Origin: AC-32 sp963754265
GTDB lineage: Bacteria > Actinomycetota > Thermoleophilia > Gaiellales > Gaiellaceae
Length of the DNA stretch: 64,000 nucleotides
Reading direction: 5' to 3'
NCBI GenBank assembly: GCA_963754265.1
Contig: CAVWFB010000007.1
Coordinates: 124,001 to 188,000 of the forward strand
A program made the position numbers and the translations under genes. Shown piece by piece: positions 31,865 through 40,420 of the stretch. The notes below the pieces were generated by a model. The model was not told the origin of the DNA. It made no database searches and worked only from the letters and a program-made list of their open reading frames with translations. Numbering within the stretch: position 1 is the stretch's first letter; each line of letters begins with the position of its first letter.

Positions 31865-33546
31865 CAGTAGGTCCGCTCCATCGGCTGCCACTTCGTCATC
31901 GTCACGGGCTTCCACTTGAGCCTGGGCGCGTCGTGCTCCATCGTCACGAGCGTGTGCTTGAGGAAGTTCTCGTCGTCGCGGTCCGGGTAGTCGTAGGGGC
32001 GCGCGTGGGCGCCGCGACTCTCTCTGCGCTCGATCCCGGAGACCACCATGCAGGCGGCGAGGTCGAGCATGAAGCCGAGCTCCAGCGCCTGTGTCAGGTC
32101 GTTGTTGAAGATGTCGCCCTTGTCCTCGACGATCACGCGCTCGTAGCGCTCGCAGAGGTCGGCGACGATCTCGCCCTGCCTGCGCATCTGCTCCTCGCGC
32201 CGGAAGACGCCGAAGTTCTCGTGCATCGTGTCGGCCAGCTCGTTGCGAATCGACCAGGGCCGCTCGCCGTCGCTGCGGTCGAGGAGCTCCTTCAGCTCGC
32301 GCTCGGAGTCAGCCTCGACGGATGCCGGCACCTCCACGGTCGTGTGCGTGAGCGCCCAGTCGGCCGCATGGGCGCCGGCGCGCTTGCCGAAGGTGATCGT
32401 CTCCATCAGCGCGTTCCCGCCGAGCCGGTTCGCGCCGTGGACGGAGACGCAGGCGCACTCCCCTGCGGCGTAGAGGCCTTCCAGCGAGGTCGTGCCCCAG
32501 ATGTCCGTATCGACGCCGCCCATGTGGTAATGCGCGCCCGGCCGGACGGGGATCGGCTCGTAGATCGGGTCGACGCCCGCAAAGGTCATCGCGAGCTCCC
32601 GGGTTCCGTGCAGGCGCTCGAGAATCTTCTCCGCTCCGAGGTGCCGCATGTCCAGCATGACGTTGCCGTCCACGCCGCGGCCCTGGTCGATCTCTGTCTG
32701 CTCGGCGCGGGAGATGACGTCGCGGGAGGCGAGCTCCATTGCGTTCGGGGCATAGCTCTTGAGGAACCGGTCACCCTCGGAGTTGAGCAGGTAGGCGCCC
32801 TCGCCGCGGGTGCCCTCGGTGATCAGAACGCCCGTAGGCGCGAGGGTCGTCGGATGGAACTGCATCATCTCCATGTCCTCGAGCGCGACCCCGACCCGCA
32901 ACGCCTGCGCCATTCCGTCTCCGGTGCACGCGTAAGCGTTAGTGGTGCCGCTGTAGAGCCGCCCCGCCCCGCCGGTGGTGAGGATCACGGTCTTTGCCCC
33001 GATCGTCGCCAGGCCGCCGTCGATCAGGTTCCAGGCGACGACGCCCTGGCAGCGATCCTCGTGCTCGACGAGCTTCCAGACGAAGAACTCCTCGTAGACC
33101 TTTAGGTCGCGCTTCATCACCTGCTCGTAGAGGACGTGGACGAGCACATGGCCGGTGATGTCGGCCGCGTAGGCGGTGCGCGGCTCGCCGGCCGCGCCGA
33201 AGGGGCGCTGTGCGATCCGCCCGTCCTCGGTCCGCGAGAAGACGGCGCCCCAGTGCTCGAGCTGGTAGACGTCACCGGGGGCCTCGTTGCAGAGGATCTC
33301 GATCGCATCCTGGTCGCCGAGGTAGTCCGACCCCTTGACCGTGTCGAACGCGTGCTCCTCGGGACTGTCCTCCGAGGCGTTCCCGAGCGCGGCGTTGATT
33401 CCACCCTCGGCCGCGCCGGAGTGGCTGCGAACCGGGTGGATCTTGGAGACGAGCGCGACGTCGGCGCCCGCATCGTGCGCTTCGATGGCCGCCCGCATTC
33501 CCGCGCAGCCTGCCCCGACAACGAGCACGTCGTGCTTCGCTTCCAC
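31864..33546 (-). CDS. sdhA: Succinate dehydrogenase/fumarate reductase flavoprotein subunit
   Basis: 560 residues. The FAD-binding start VLVVGAGCAGMRAAIEA is followed by the covalent-flavin motif HPVRSHSGAAEGGINAALGN with the conserved His. Catalytic blocks are HPTTLAPTGVLITEGTRGEG, HYHMGGVDTD and GLYAAGECACVSVHGANRLGG. It converts succinate to fumarate. GTG start with a TAGCGT box (33556-33561) 9 nt upstream, so probably leaderless. It is first in an operon of seven overlapping or closely packed genes down to 27353. Confidence 0.95.
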   Translation of the reverse strand: MEAKHDVLVVGAGCAGMRAAIEAHDAGADVALVSKIHPVRSHSGAAEGGINAALGNASEDSPEEHAFDTVKGSDYLGDQDAIEILCNEAPGDVYQLEHWGAVFSRTEDGRIAQRPFGAAGEPRTAYAADITGHVLVHVLYEQVMKRDLKVYEEFFVWKLVEHEDRCQGVVAWNLIDGGLATIGAKTVILTTGGAGRLYSGTTNAYACTGDGMAQALRVGVALEDMEMMQFHPTTLAPTGVLITEGTRGEGAYLLNSEGDRFLKSYAPNAMELASRDVISRAEQTEIDQGRGVDGNVMLDMRHLGAEKILERLHGTRELAMTFAGVDPIYEPIPVRPGAHYHMGGVDTDIWGTTSLEGLYAAGECACVSVHGANRLGGNALMETITFGKRAGAHAADWALTHTTVEVPASVEADSERELKELLDRSDGERPWSIRNELADTMHENFGVFRREEQMRRQGEIVADLCERYERVIVEDKGDIFNNDLTQALELGFMLDLAACMVVSGIERRESRGAHARPYDYPDRDDENFLKHTLVTMEHDAPRLKWKPVTMTKWQPMERTY

Positions 33547-33646
33547 CGGGAACGGACGCTATCGAAACGACGACAGGCTGAGGCTCCTAACAGATGCGGC
33601 GAGGGTTGGGACTGGCGCCGGCCGCAGAAATCCTGATGATGCAGGT

Positions 33647-35557
33647 GTGCTCCGAATCGATCGGCACCGGCTCGGCCCCCGGGTCTACGTGCTCGGAGCC
33701 CGCGTCCACGAGTGGCATCTCGGCGCCGCGCTCCTGTTCGTGCTCGCAGTGGGCGCCGCCTTCGACCGGGTCGATCCCGGGCTGGTGACCGCGGTGGCCG
33801 TGCTCATCGGCCTCTGGCTCGTCGCCAAGGACTGGCGCGACCTCATGCCGTCGAGGAGGGACACGGCCCACTGGCGGCTTGGCTTGCATGCACACCCCAC
33901 CCCGTTGCGCGTGGTGCGGCGAGCGGACCCGCTGCCGAAGCTGGCCGCGCTCGGGACCGCGCTGGCGGGCCTCGTGAACCTCGCCTCGGCGGTCACGCCG
34001 AACATCGAGTGGCGCAACCACCTCCTGCTCCAGTTCGCGCCGTTCGAGGCGTTGCGCCTCTCGCATGCCGCGGCCGTGCCGGCGTCGCTGTTGCTGCTCG
34101 CGACCGCGCCCTATCTCTGGCGCCGGCGCGAGGGCGCTTTGCGCCTGGCACTCGTGCTGCTCCTGGGCCTCGGCGTGCTCAACCTGCTCAAGGGGCTGGA
34201 CGTGGAGGAGGCGGCCGTCAGCTTCGCCGTCGCTGTCGTCCTCTGGCTGGGACGCGGATCGTTCTGCGTCCGCCCGGATCCGGTCTCGTTGCGGGCCGCG
34301 CTCTCGCGGGTGCCGCTCGTCGTCGGCTCCGGCCTGTTGCTCTGCGGCTTCGCCGTCTGGCTTGCGGCGCCCGAGAGCGCGAGTTTCGGCGCCGTGGTAC
34401 GCGAGACGATCGCTGCCCTCGTGTGGCAGCCGGGGCCGCTCGACTTCCACGACGAGCTCGGCGCTGTCGACGAGGCAGTCGGCCTGACCGGCGTGCTCGT
34501 GCTCGCTGCGTCGCTCTGGATGGTTTTTCGCCCGCTCGGCCCGCCTGCCGCGTTCCCCGATCTCCGCCTGAGGCGGGCCGCCGCCGGCCTCGTCCGCCGA
34601 CACGGGTCCGACACGCTCGCGTACTTCAAGCTCCGCCGCGACCAGCATTACCTCTTCAGCGCCGACCGGCGCGCGTTCCTCGGGTACCGAGTGGAGACCG
34701 GCGTCCTGCTCGTCTCCGGCGACCCCGTCGGCCCCGACGAGGCGATTCCGGGCCTGCTCCGCGAGCTGAGCCTTTTTGCCGAGACACGAGGCCTTCGCAT
34801 CGCGGCCCTGGGTGCCGGGGAACGGTTTCGGTCTCTGTGGGAGCAACTCGGGCTGCGCGGCATGTATCTGGGTGACGAGGCCGTCGTCGAGACAGCGCAG
34901 TTCTCGCTCGAGGGCCGGGGGATCCGGAAGGTCCGCCAGTCCGTCACGCGGCTCGAGAAACAGGGGTACACCGCCCGGCTGCAGGAGCTCTCAGCGCTCT
35001 CCGACGCGGACTTCGCGGAGCTCGAGGACGTGAGCCGGAGCTGGCGGAAGGGCAGACACGAGCGTGGCTTCGCGATGTCCCTCGACGAGCTCCGCCGCGA
35101 GGACCACGGCGACAGCCTCGTCGTGCTGGGCCGCGACGCCGAGAACCGTATCCGCGGGTTCCTCCATTTCGCGCCAAGCTACGGCCGGCCGGCCGTTTCG
35201 CTCTCGCTCATGCGCCGCGATCGGCAGACGCCGAACGGGCTGACCGAGTTCCTCGTCGCCCGTGCGCTCGAGCTGCTTCGGGACCGTGGTGTCGAGGAGG
35301 TGTCGCTGAACTTCGCCGCCTTCGCCCGTTTCATCCACACCCCCCGCGGCTGGGCGGAACGAAACGCTGGACGCGTCCTGCTGGTCGCAGACGCCTTCTT
35401 CCAGATCGAGCGGCTCCACCGTTTCAACGCGAAGTTCTTCCCGCGCTGGGAACCGCGTTACCTCATGTACGAGCGCGCTCTGTGTCTCCCGCGTGTCGGC
35501 CTGGCGGCAATGTGGGCGGAGGGTCAGCTGCCAAAACCGGGTCTGCCTCGACGATAG
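33647..35557 (+). CDS. MprF-like phosphatidylglycerol lysyltransferase-type protein
   Basis: 636 residues from GTG 33647. About seven hydrophobic segments occupy the first 310 residues. A C-terminal DUF2156/LPG-synthase domain of two GNAT folds follows (DTLAYFKLRRDQHYLFSADRR, GVLLVSGDPVGP, RQSVTRLEKQGYTARLQ, FARFIHTPRGWAERN). This type adds amino acids to lipids or flips them, giving resistance to cationic peptides. The start is uncertain because no ribosome site is visible. Its 3' end overlaps the convergent membrane protein gene by 95 bp. Confidence 0.88.
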   Translation: MLRIDRHRLGPRVYVLGARVHEWHLGAALLFVLAVGAAFDRVDPGLVTAVAVLIGLWLVAKDWRDLMPSRRDTAHWRLGLHAHPTPLRVVRRADPLPKLAALGTALAGLVNLASAVTPNIEWRNHLLLQFAPFEALRLSHAAAVPASLLLLATAPYLWRRREGALRLALVLLLGLGVLNLLKGLDVEEAAVSFAVAVVLWLGRGSFCVRPDPVSLRAALSRVPLVVGSGLLLCGFAVWLAAPESASFGAVVRETIAALVWQPGPLDFHDELGAVDEAVGLTGVLVLAASLWMVFRPLGPPAAFPDLRLRRAAAGLVRRHGSDTLAYFKLRRDQHYLFSADRRAFLGYRVETGVLLVSGDPVGPDEAIPGLLRELSLFAETRGLRIAALGAGERFRSLWEQLGLRGMYLGDEAVVETAQFSLEGRGIRKVRQSVTRLEKQGYTARLQELSALSDADFAELEDVSRSWRKGRHERGFAMSLDELRREDHGDSLVVLGRDAENRIRGFLHFAPSYGRPAVSLSLMRRDRQTPNGLTEFLVARALELLRDRGVEEVSLNFAAFARFIHTPRGWAERNAGRVLLVADAFFQIERLHRFNAKFFPRWEPRYLMYERALCLPRVGLAAMWAEGQLPKPGLPRR

Positions 35558-35984
35558 CGCCGACCACCTCGCCCACCTCGAAGGCGATCCAGAAGCAGAG
35601 GGCGGCGAGCGGAAGCTCTCCAACCAGGGCGAAGAGCAGAGCCCACGCGAACTCGCGGCCGGGTTGCGCCGTGACCAGGTCGAACCAGGCGTCGCAGAGC
35701 AGCGCCGTGCCGGCGACCGAGGCAAAAACGGTCACGAAGACCGAACGCCGCGCCATCGCGACCACGGTCGCCGCGAGCGCCAGCGCCTCGAAGAGATCGA
35801 AGCCCGCCCATGCAACCTGCCAGTGGTGAGTCACGTGGTCCGAGGGCAACGTCGCGCTCAGGTAGGCGGTCCATGGAAACAGCGCGATCGCCAACCCCCC
35901 GAGGACGAGCAGGAGCCAGAGACGGGCACGGCGGAGACGGTCGAGATCCCTGGCCGCCCGGGGTGGCAGCTCGCTGGGCTGCAT
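35463..35984 (-). CDS. Four-helix membrane protein, unknown function
   Basis: 173 residues from ATG 35984. Helices are at about LWLLLVLGGLAIALF, AWAGFDLFEALALAATVVA, VFVTVFASVAGTALLCDAWF and FAWALLFALVGELPLAALCF, with a Pro-rich tail. CACAAT lies 6 nt before the ATG, fitting a leaderless start. The last 95 bp are antisense to the end of the MprF-like gene. No family assigned. Confidence 0.65.
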   Translation of the reverse strand: MQPSELPPRAARDLDRLRRARLWLLLVLGGLAIALFPWTAYLSATLPSDHVTHHWQVAWAGFDLFEALALAATVVAMARRSVFVTVFASVAGTALLCDAWFDLVTAQPGREFAWALLFALVGELPLAALCFWIAFEVGEVVGAIVEADPVLAADPPPTLPPGRHAGDTERART

Positions 35985-36039
35985 CCGGCCATTGTGCAGG
36001 AGTGCGTAGCCTCGCCGAGCCCCGGGTATGCTCCCCGCC

Positions 36040-37575
36040 GTGGCCAAGATGCTCTTCCGGCTGCCCGACGCGGCCGGCGTGATCGACAATCCGGACCCCA
36101 AGGAGCTCCAGCAGCTAACGGCGAAGATGCCGAACGCGCGCTGGACGCGCTTCGGCAACCTCAACGTCCAGACGGCGGTCGTGAACCGCTCGAAGGGCTC
36201 GACCTTCGTCGTCACCGACGAGCCCGACGGTCAGAACCAGGCGATCACGAGCGAGGAGGGCGAGCGCTGGGCCGCGCGCCAGGACGAGTACATCGCCGCC
36301 CGGGAAATGGTCGTGATCGACGGCTACATCGGCAACAACCCCGAGTTCCGAACCCCGGCACGCCTGTTCGTCGAGGCGGCCAACGCGAACATCGCCGGCA
36401 TGCAGCAGCAGCTCTACTTCTCGCCGGACGAGGGCGAGGAGATCGAGCCCGAGCTGACCGTGATCTACACGCCGAACCTGAAGGCCGAGGGCTATCCGGA
36501 TGACCGTCTGATCGCCGTCGACCTCGAGCAGGGCGTGACGCGGATCTTCAACTCCGACTACTTCGGCGAGTCGAAGAAGGGCGGGCTGCGGATGTGGAAC
36601 AAGCTCGTCTACGACCGCGGCGGGATCCCTTTGCACGCCGGCTGCAAGATCATCCCGACCGAACGCGGCAAGCGCGTCGGCCTGATCGTCGGTCTCTCGG
36701 GCACAGGGAAGACGACCACGACCTTCACGCGCCAGAACGGCTCGCTTCCCGTCCAGGACGACTTCGTCGCCTGGATGCCGGACGGCCGCGTCTACGCGAC
36801 CGAGAACGGCTGCTTCGCGAAGACCTTCGGGCTCAACCCCGACGACGAGCCGACGATCCACGGCGCGGTCACGCAGCCGAGGTCGTACCTCGAGAACGTC
36901 TCCCAGCACGGCGACGAGGTCGACTTCTACGACACGAACTACACCTCCAACGGTCGTGCCACCTTCCCGTTCGAGGTGATCGAGGCCGCCTCGGCCGACG
37001 AGATCGAGGAAGCGCACTTCCTCCTGATCCTGAACAAGAACGAGAACATCGTCCCGGCTGTCGCCAAGCTCGAGGGGCCGCAGGCAGCGGCCTTCTTCAT
37101 GCTCGGCGAGACCACCGGCACGAGCGCCGGAGGCGCCGACGAGGCGGGCAAGTTCCTCCGCGTCCCCGGGACGAACCCGTTCTTCCCGATGCCGCACGAC
37201 CTCCAGGGCAACCGCTTCCTGGAGCTGCTCGCCGAGCATCCGCTCGAGGTCTACCTGCTGAACACCGGGCGCGTGGGCGGCCCCGACGGCGACGAGCGCT
37301 CGCTGAAGGTGCGGATCAAGCACTCGTCGGCGATCGTCAAGGGCATCGCCGAGGGCACGATCGCGTGGGAGCGCGACCCGGACTTCGGCTACCTCGTCGC
37401 CTCCGCCGTGCCCGGGATCGACGAGATCGAGATCCTCCAGCCGCGCCTGCTCTACGAGCAGCAGGGCCGCACCGACGAGTACCGCGCGCTGGTCGAGCGC
37501 TTCAAGGCCGAGCGAGCCGAGTACCTCCGCGGCTACGCCAGCCTCAGCGACGAGATCGTCGCGGCGGCTTCGTAG
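36040..37575 (+). CDS. pckA: Phosphoenolpyruvate carboxykinase (ATP)
   Basis: 511 residues. ATP-type signature: P-loop GLSGTGKTTTTF, kinase-2 DDFVAWMPDG, the metal site around ENGCFAKTFGL, and YTSNGRATFPFEVI. It interconverts oxaloacetate and PEP, joining the TCA enzymes in this window to gluconeogenesis. GTG 36040 is preferred over ATG 36028 because TATGCT (36027-36032) lies 7 nt before it and contains that ATG. Confidence 0.95.
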   Translation: MAKMLFRLPDAAGVIDNPDPKELQQLTAKMPNARWTRFGNLNVQTAVVNRSKGSTFVVTDEPDGQNQAITSEEGERWAARQDEYIAAREMVVIDGYIGNNPEFRTPARLFVEAANANIAGMQQQLYFSPDEGEEIEPELTVIYTPNLKAEGYPDDRLIAVDLEQGVTRIFNSDYFGESKKGGLRMWNKLVYDRGGIPLHAGCKIIPTERGKRVGLIVGLSGTGKTTTTFTRQNGSLPVQDDFVAWMPDGRVYATENGCFAKTFGLNPDDEPTIHGAVTQPRSYLENVSQHGDEVDFYDTNYTSNGRATFPFEVIEAASADEIEEAHFLLILNKNENIVPAVAKLEGPQAAAFFMLGETTGTSAGGADEAGKFLRVPGTNPFFPMPHDLQGNRFLELLAEHPLEVYLLNTGRVGGPDGDERSLKVRIKHSSAIVKGIAEGTIAWERDPDFGYLVASAVPGIDEIEILQPRLLYEQQGRTDEYRALVERFKAERAEYLRGYASLSDEIVAAAS

Positions 37576-37619
37576 CGCCCGCTTAGCGGAATTTCGGGGC
37601 CCACGGCGAATCCCTCGCC

Positions 37620-38450
37620 GTGAATCGCGAGATCGACCGCTTCCTCGAGAGCCCTGCGCTCTCCGAGGCAACCCGCCGCGCGTACCGCGTCGACGTGCGC
37701 GAGTTCGCGGCCTGGCTCGAGCGGCGCGGCACTCGCCTGGATGACGTCGACGTGCGTGCCATCGCCGACTACGCGGCCGAGCTCGGTCGCGCCAGGCCGC
37801 GCAAGCTCGCACCGGCGACAATCGCGCGCAAGCTCGCAGCGGTGCGGGCCTTCCTCCGCCACGCTCTGGGCAAGGAACGCGTGCCGGACGCCTCGTTCGC
37901 TCCCAGGCGGCCACTCCGGCTGCCCGATGCGCCGCGCCCGCAGGAGGTCGACGGCGAGCTAGACGCGCTCGATGGCCCTGCGCCGCTGGCCATCCGCAAC
38001 CGCACGCTGGTCGAGCTCGTCTACTCGGCGGGGCTTCGCTCGCAGGAGGCGGTCGACCTCGACCTCGCCGACGTCGACTTCGACCAGGAGCTCGTCCACG
38101 TGCGAGGCAAGGGCGGCAAGGAACGGGTCGTCCCGCTCGGCGAGGAGGCGTCGCTCGCACTCGCGGTATACCTCCGCGACGTGCGCCCGCAGCTCGCACG
38201 CGGCGCGGAGAACGCGCTGTTCCTGTCCGCGAACGGCCGCCGGCTCGACACGAGCACCCTTCGCCGTCTGCTCCCGCACCCGCATCGACTACGGCACGCC
38301 TTCGCGACGCACCTGCTGGAAGGCGGCGCCGACCTCCGCACGATCCAGGAGCTGCTGGGTCACAGCTCCCTCTCGACCACGCAGATCTACAGCCACGTGG
38401 ACGCGCGGCGACTGAGGAAGGTCTACGACAACTCGCATCCACGCTCTTGA
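37620..38450 (+). CDS. Xer-type tyrosine recombinase
   Basis: 276 residues. An N-terminal SAM-like core-binding domain (about 1-85) precedes a catalytic domain with the full set: Arg in YSAGLRSQE, Lys in GKGGKER, HxxR in HRLRHAFATH, His in LLGHSS and Tyr in TTQIYSH. The size is that of XerC/XerD rather than phage integrases. A second Xer paralogue lies at 39318. Which one is XerC or XerD cannot be decided from sequence alone. Confidence 0.9.
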   Translation: MNREIDRFLESPALSEATRRAYRVDVREFAAWLERRGTRLDDVDVRAIADYAAELGRARPRKLAPATIARKLAAVRAFLRHALGKERVPDASFAPRRPLRLPDAPRPQEVDGELDALDGPAPLAIRNRTLVELVYSAGLRSQEAVDLDLADVDFDQELVHVRGKGGKERVVPLGEEASLALAVYLRDVRPQLARGAENALFLSANGRRLDTSTLRRLLPHPHRLRHAFATHLLEGGADLRTIQELLGHSSLSTTQIYSHVDARRLRKVYDNSHPRS

Positions 38451-38452
38451 AG

Positions 38453-38476
38453 TTATGTGATATTTTTATCACGTAA
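38453..38476 (+). promoter_or_regulatory. AT-rich palindromic operator overlapping the ArsR-family start codon
   Basis: TTATGTGATA and TATCACGTAA form an inverted repeat with one mismatch around TTTT. The last A is the first base of the ATG. The TATTTT stretch can serve as a -10 box for a leaderless transcript, so a bound repressor would block it. This is typical autoregulation by ArsR proteins. Confidence 0.6.
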
Positions 38477-38811
38477 TGGAAAATGCTCGGGTCTGGAAGG
38501 CCCTCGGGTCGCCACACCGGCGGGCTCTGCTCGACGCCCTCCGTGGAGGGGCGATGACGACAACAGCCCTCTGCGAGGTGCTGCCGGAGCTCTCGCGCTA
38601 TGCGGTCATGCAGCACCTCGGCGTGCTCGAGCGCGCCGGTGTGGTGCTCGTGCATCGAGAGGGTCGCGAGCGCTGGAATGAGCTGAACGCGGTTCCGATC
38701 CAGCGTGAGCTGGAGCGGTGGCTGAACAGCTTCCAGCAGGCCTCGGCGTCACAGCTGCTCGCATTCGAGCGGCATCTCCGGGCATCCGAACCGCACGAGA
38801 AGGAGGACTGA
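38476..38811 (+). CDS. ArsR-family transcriptional regulator
   Basis: 111 residues with a winged helix (VWKALGSPHRRALLDALRGG, then LSRYAVMQHLGVLERAGVVLVHREGRERWNEL). No metal-binding Cys pattern is present; this subgroup is usually paired with AHSA1/SRPBCC genes, and such a gene follows with a TGATG overlap. It probably represses itself and that partner through the palindrome at its start. Confidence 0.9.
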   Translation: MENARVWKALGSPHRRALLDALRGGAMTTTALCEVLPELSRYAVMQHLGVLERAGVVLVHREGRERWNELNAVPIQRELERWLNSFQQASASQLLAFERHLRASEPHEKED

Positions 38812-39272
38812 TGGACCCCATTAGGCACATCGCGTTCACCAACGAACTTCGCTTCGCCCGCCCTCGCGAGGAGGTGTTCGAGGCGTTTCTGGAGACCGAG
38901 AAGTGGTTCCAGATCAGCTACGGCGAGGATCGCCTGCAGAAAGTCGTCAACGACCGGCGCGTGGGCGGTCAGATCTACGAGGACTGGGGAGACGGCACCG
39001 GCAAGCTCTACGGCACGATCGGCTGGTGGGATCCGCCCACCGGCTACTCGCAGACGAGCCACATGCTCGGCGGCGGCATCACGCTCGCCCACCGGTACGA
39101 GTTCGCCGAGGACGGCGACGGCACCGTCTTGCGGCACGCGCTGAGCGCGTTCGGCCCGATCTCGGACGAGATGGCCGAGGGGATCCAGGCCCACGGCTCG
39201 CTCGAGACGTTCGAGGCGCAGCTGCGCTCCTGGATCGAGCAGGGAGAGGTGATTCCCGCGCCCGCGATCTAG
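38811..39272 (+). CDS. SRPBCC/AHSA1-domain protein
   Basis: 153 residues of one START-like ligand-binding fold (FARPREEVFEAFLETEKWF, GGQIYEDWGDGTGKLYGTIGWWDP, and a C-terminal helix FEAQLRSWIEQGE). The family binds hydrophobic ligands or aids Hsp90-like chaperones; the ligand is unknown. The ATG overlaps the ArsR stop and has AGGAGGA upstream, so it is translated with the regulator. Confidence 0.88.
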   Translation: MDPIRHIAFTNELRFARPREEVFEAFLETEKWFQISYGEDRLQKVVNDRRVGGQIYEDWGDGTGKLYGTIGWWDPPTGYSQTSHMLGGGITLAHRYEFAEDGDGTVLRHALSAFGPISDEMAEGIQAHGSLETFEAQLRSWIEQGEVIPAPAI

Positions 39273-39317
39273 TCACAGGGCAGGCGAACGGGCCGGCGGC
39301 GCGAAAAGGCCTTTCGC

Positions 39318-40229
39318 ATGGCAGCACCCGCGCCGTCGGACCCCGAAGTCGAGGGCTTTCTGGCCCTGCTCGCCGCGCGCCGAGCCCCGAAGACGGTCGA
39401 CGCATACCGCCGAGACCTGCGCGCCCTGGGCGACTGGCTCGGCGGCCCGCCGTCGAAGGCGTCGAACGAGGACCTCGAGCGCTGGCTCGCCGAGCTCCGC
39501 GCCGCCGGTCTCTCGCCGGCGACGATCGCCCGCCGGGTGGCGGCCGTGCGCTCCTTCTTCCGGCACCTCGTCCTGCTCGGGGCCCGCGCGGACAGCCCCG
39601 CCGCGGCGCTCGAGCTGCCCAAGCGGCGGAGGCGCCTGCCTCGAACGCTCTCGCCTGCCGAGGCGCAGCGGCTAATCGAGGCCGCCGCCGGCTCGACCCC
39701 GCGCATGATGCGGGACCGCGCCCTCGTCGAGCTCCTGTACGGCGCCGGCCTACGCGTGAGCGAGGCGGTCGGGCTCGACAAGGCCGGCGTCGACCTGGAA
39801 CAGCGCATCGTGCGCTGCATCGGCAAGGGCGGCAAGGAGCGCGTGGTGCCGGTCGGGCGCCACGCGGTCGAGGCGCTGCGCCGCTACCTGGCCCACGGGC
39901 GCCCCTACCTGGACCGCCGCCACCGACCCGAGCTGTTCCTCAACGCCCAGGGCGGAGGGCTGACCCGGGCGGGCGCGTTCCTGATCCTGCGCCGCCTGGC
40001 GGGCCGCGCCGGGCTCGAGCCGGAACGCGTCCATCCGCACCTGCTGCGCCACTCGTTCGCGACGCACCTGCTGGAAGGCGGAGCCGACCTCCGCAGCGTC
40101 CAGGAGATGCTGGGCCATGCCGATCTCGGCACCACCGAGCTCTACACGCACGTCTCGGACCGCCGCCGCCGCGACGTCTACTTCCGCAGCCACCCGCACG
40201 CGCGCAGACGGCGTGTTTCGGGTTCCTGA
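39318..40229 (+). CDS. Xer-type tyrosine recombinase (second paralogue)
   Basis: 303 residues. The core-binding domain contains LAELRAAGLSPATIARRVAAVRSFF. Catalytic residues are all visible: Arg in YGAGLRVSE, Lys in GKGGKER, HxxR in HLLRHSFATH, His in MLGHAD and Tyr in TTELYTH. It shares many motifs with the recombinase 1.7 kb upstream, and the two may be the XerC/XerD pair that resolves chromosome dimers. A short hairpin GCGAAA/TTTCGC (39301-39317) touches the start codon. Confidence 0.92.
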   Translation: MAAPAPSDPEVEGFLALLAARRAPKTVDAYRRDLRALGDWLGGPPSKASNEDLERWLAELRAAGLSPATIARRVAAVRSFFRHLVLLGARADSPAAALELPKRRRRLPRTLSPAEAQRLIEAAAGSTPRMMRDRALVELLYGAGLRVSEAVGLDKAGVDLEQRIVRCIGKGGKERVVPVGRHAVEALRRYLAHGRPYLDRRHRPELFLNAQGGGLTRAGAFLILRRLAGRAGLEPERVHPHLLRHSFATHLLEGGADLRSVQEMLGHADLGTTELYTHVSDRRRRDVYFRSHPHARRRRVSGS

Positions 40230-40252
40230 GAAACAGGAATCAGAAGTAGGCG

Positions 40253-40420
40253 ATGCCCCCCGGACAGCATCTGGCCATGCTCATCGTCTCGACCGTCGGC
40301 ATCGGCCTCTGGATGTCCCTCGCCGGGTTGCAGAAGAGTGCGCTCGAATGGAAGCGCCGCCGCCGGATCTGCCCCTCCTGCGGGCGCGAGCTGCGCGGCC
40401 GGCACTGCGCCTGTACCTAA
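40253..40420 (+). CDS. Small membrane-anchored zinc-ribbon-like protein
   Basis: 55 residues. One hydrophobic helix (LAMLIVSTVGIGLWMSLAGL) is followed by a basic KRRRR stretch and a cysteine knuckle ICPSCGREL...HCAC. Such single-helix zinc-ribbon peptides occur in many bacteria without known function. It starts 23 bp after the second Xer gene and ends in a shared CTAA with the convergent HEAT-like gene. Confidence 0.6.
   Translation: MPPGQHLAMLIVSTVGIGLWMSLAGLQKSALEWKRRRRICPSCGRELRGRHCACT

Noticed and set aside
36115..38655. An 846-codon open frame antisense to pckA and the first Xer gene
   Set aside because: High GC leaves antisense frames open. It has no recognisable domain and pckA is certain on the other strand.
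37620..40229. Tyrosine recombinases as sign of a prophage or integron
   Set aside because: Both match Xer housekeeping size and motifs, with no phage genes, attachment repeats or tRNA target nearby.
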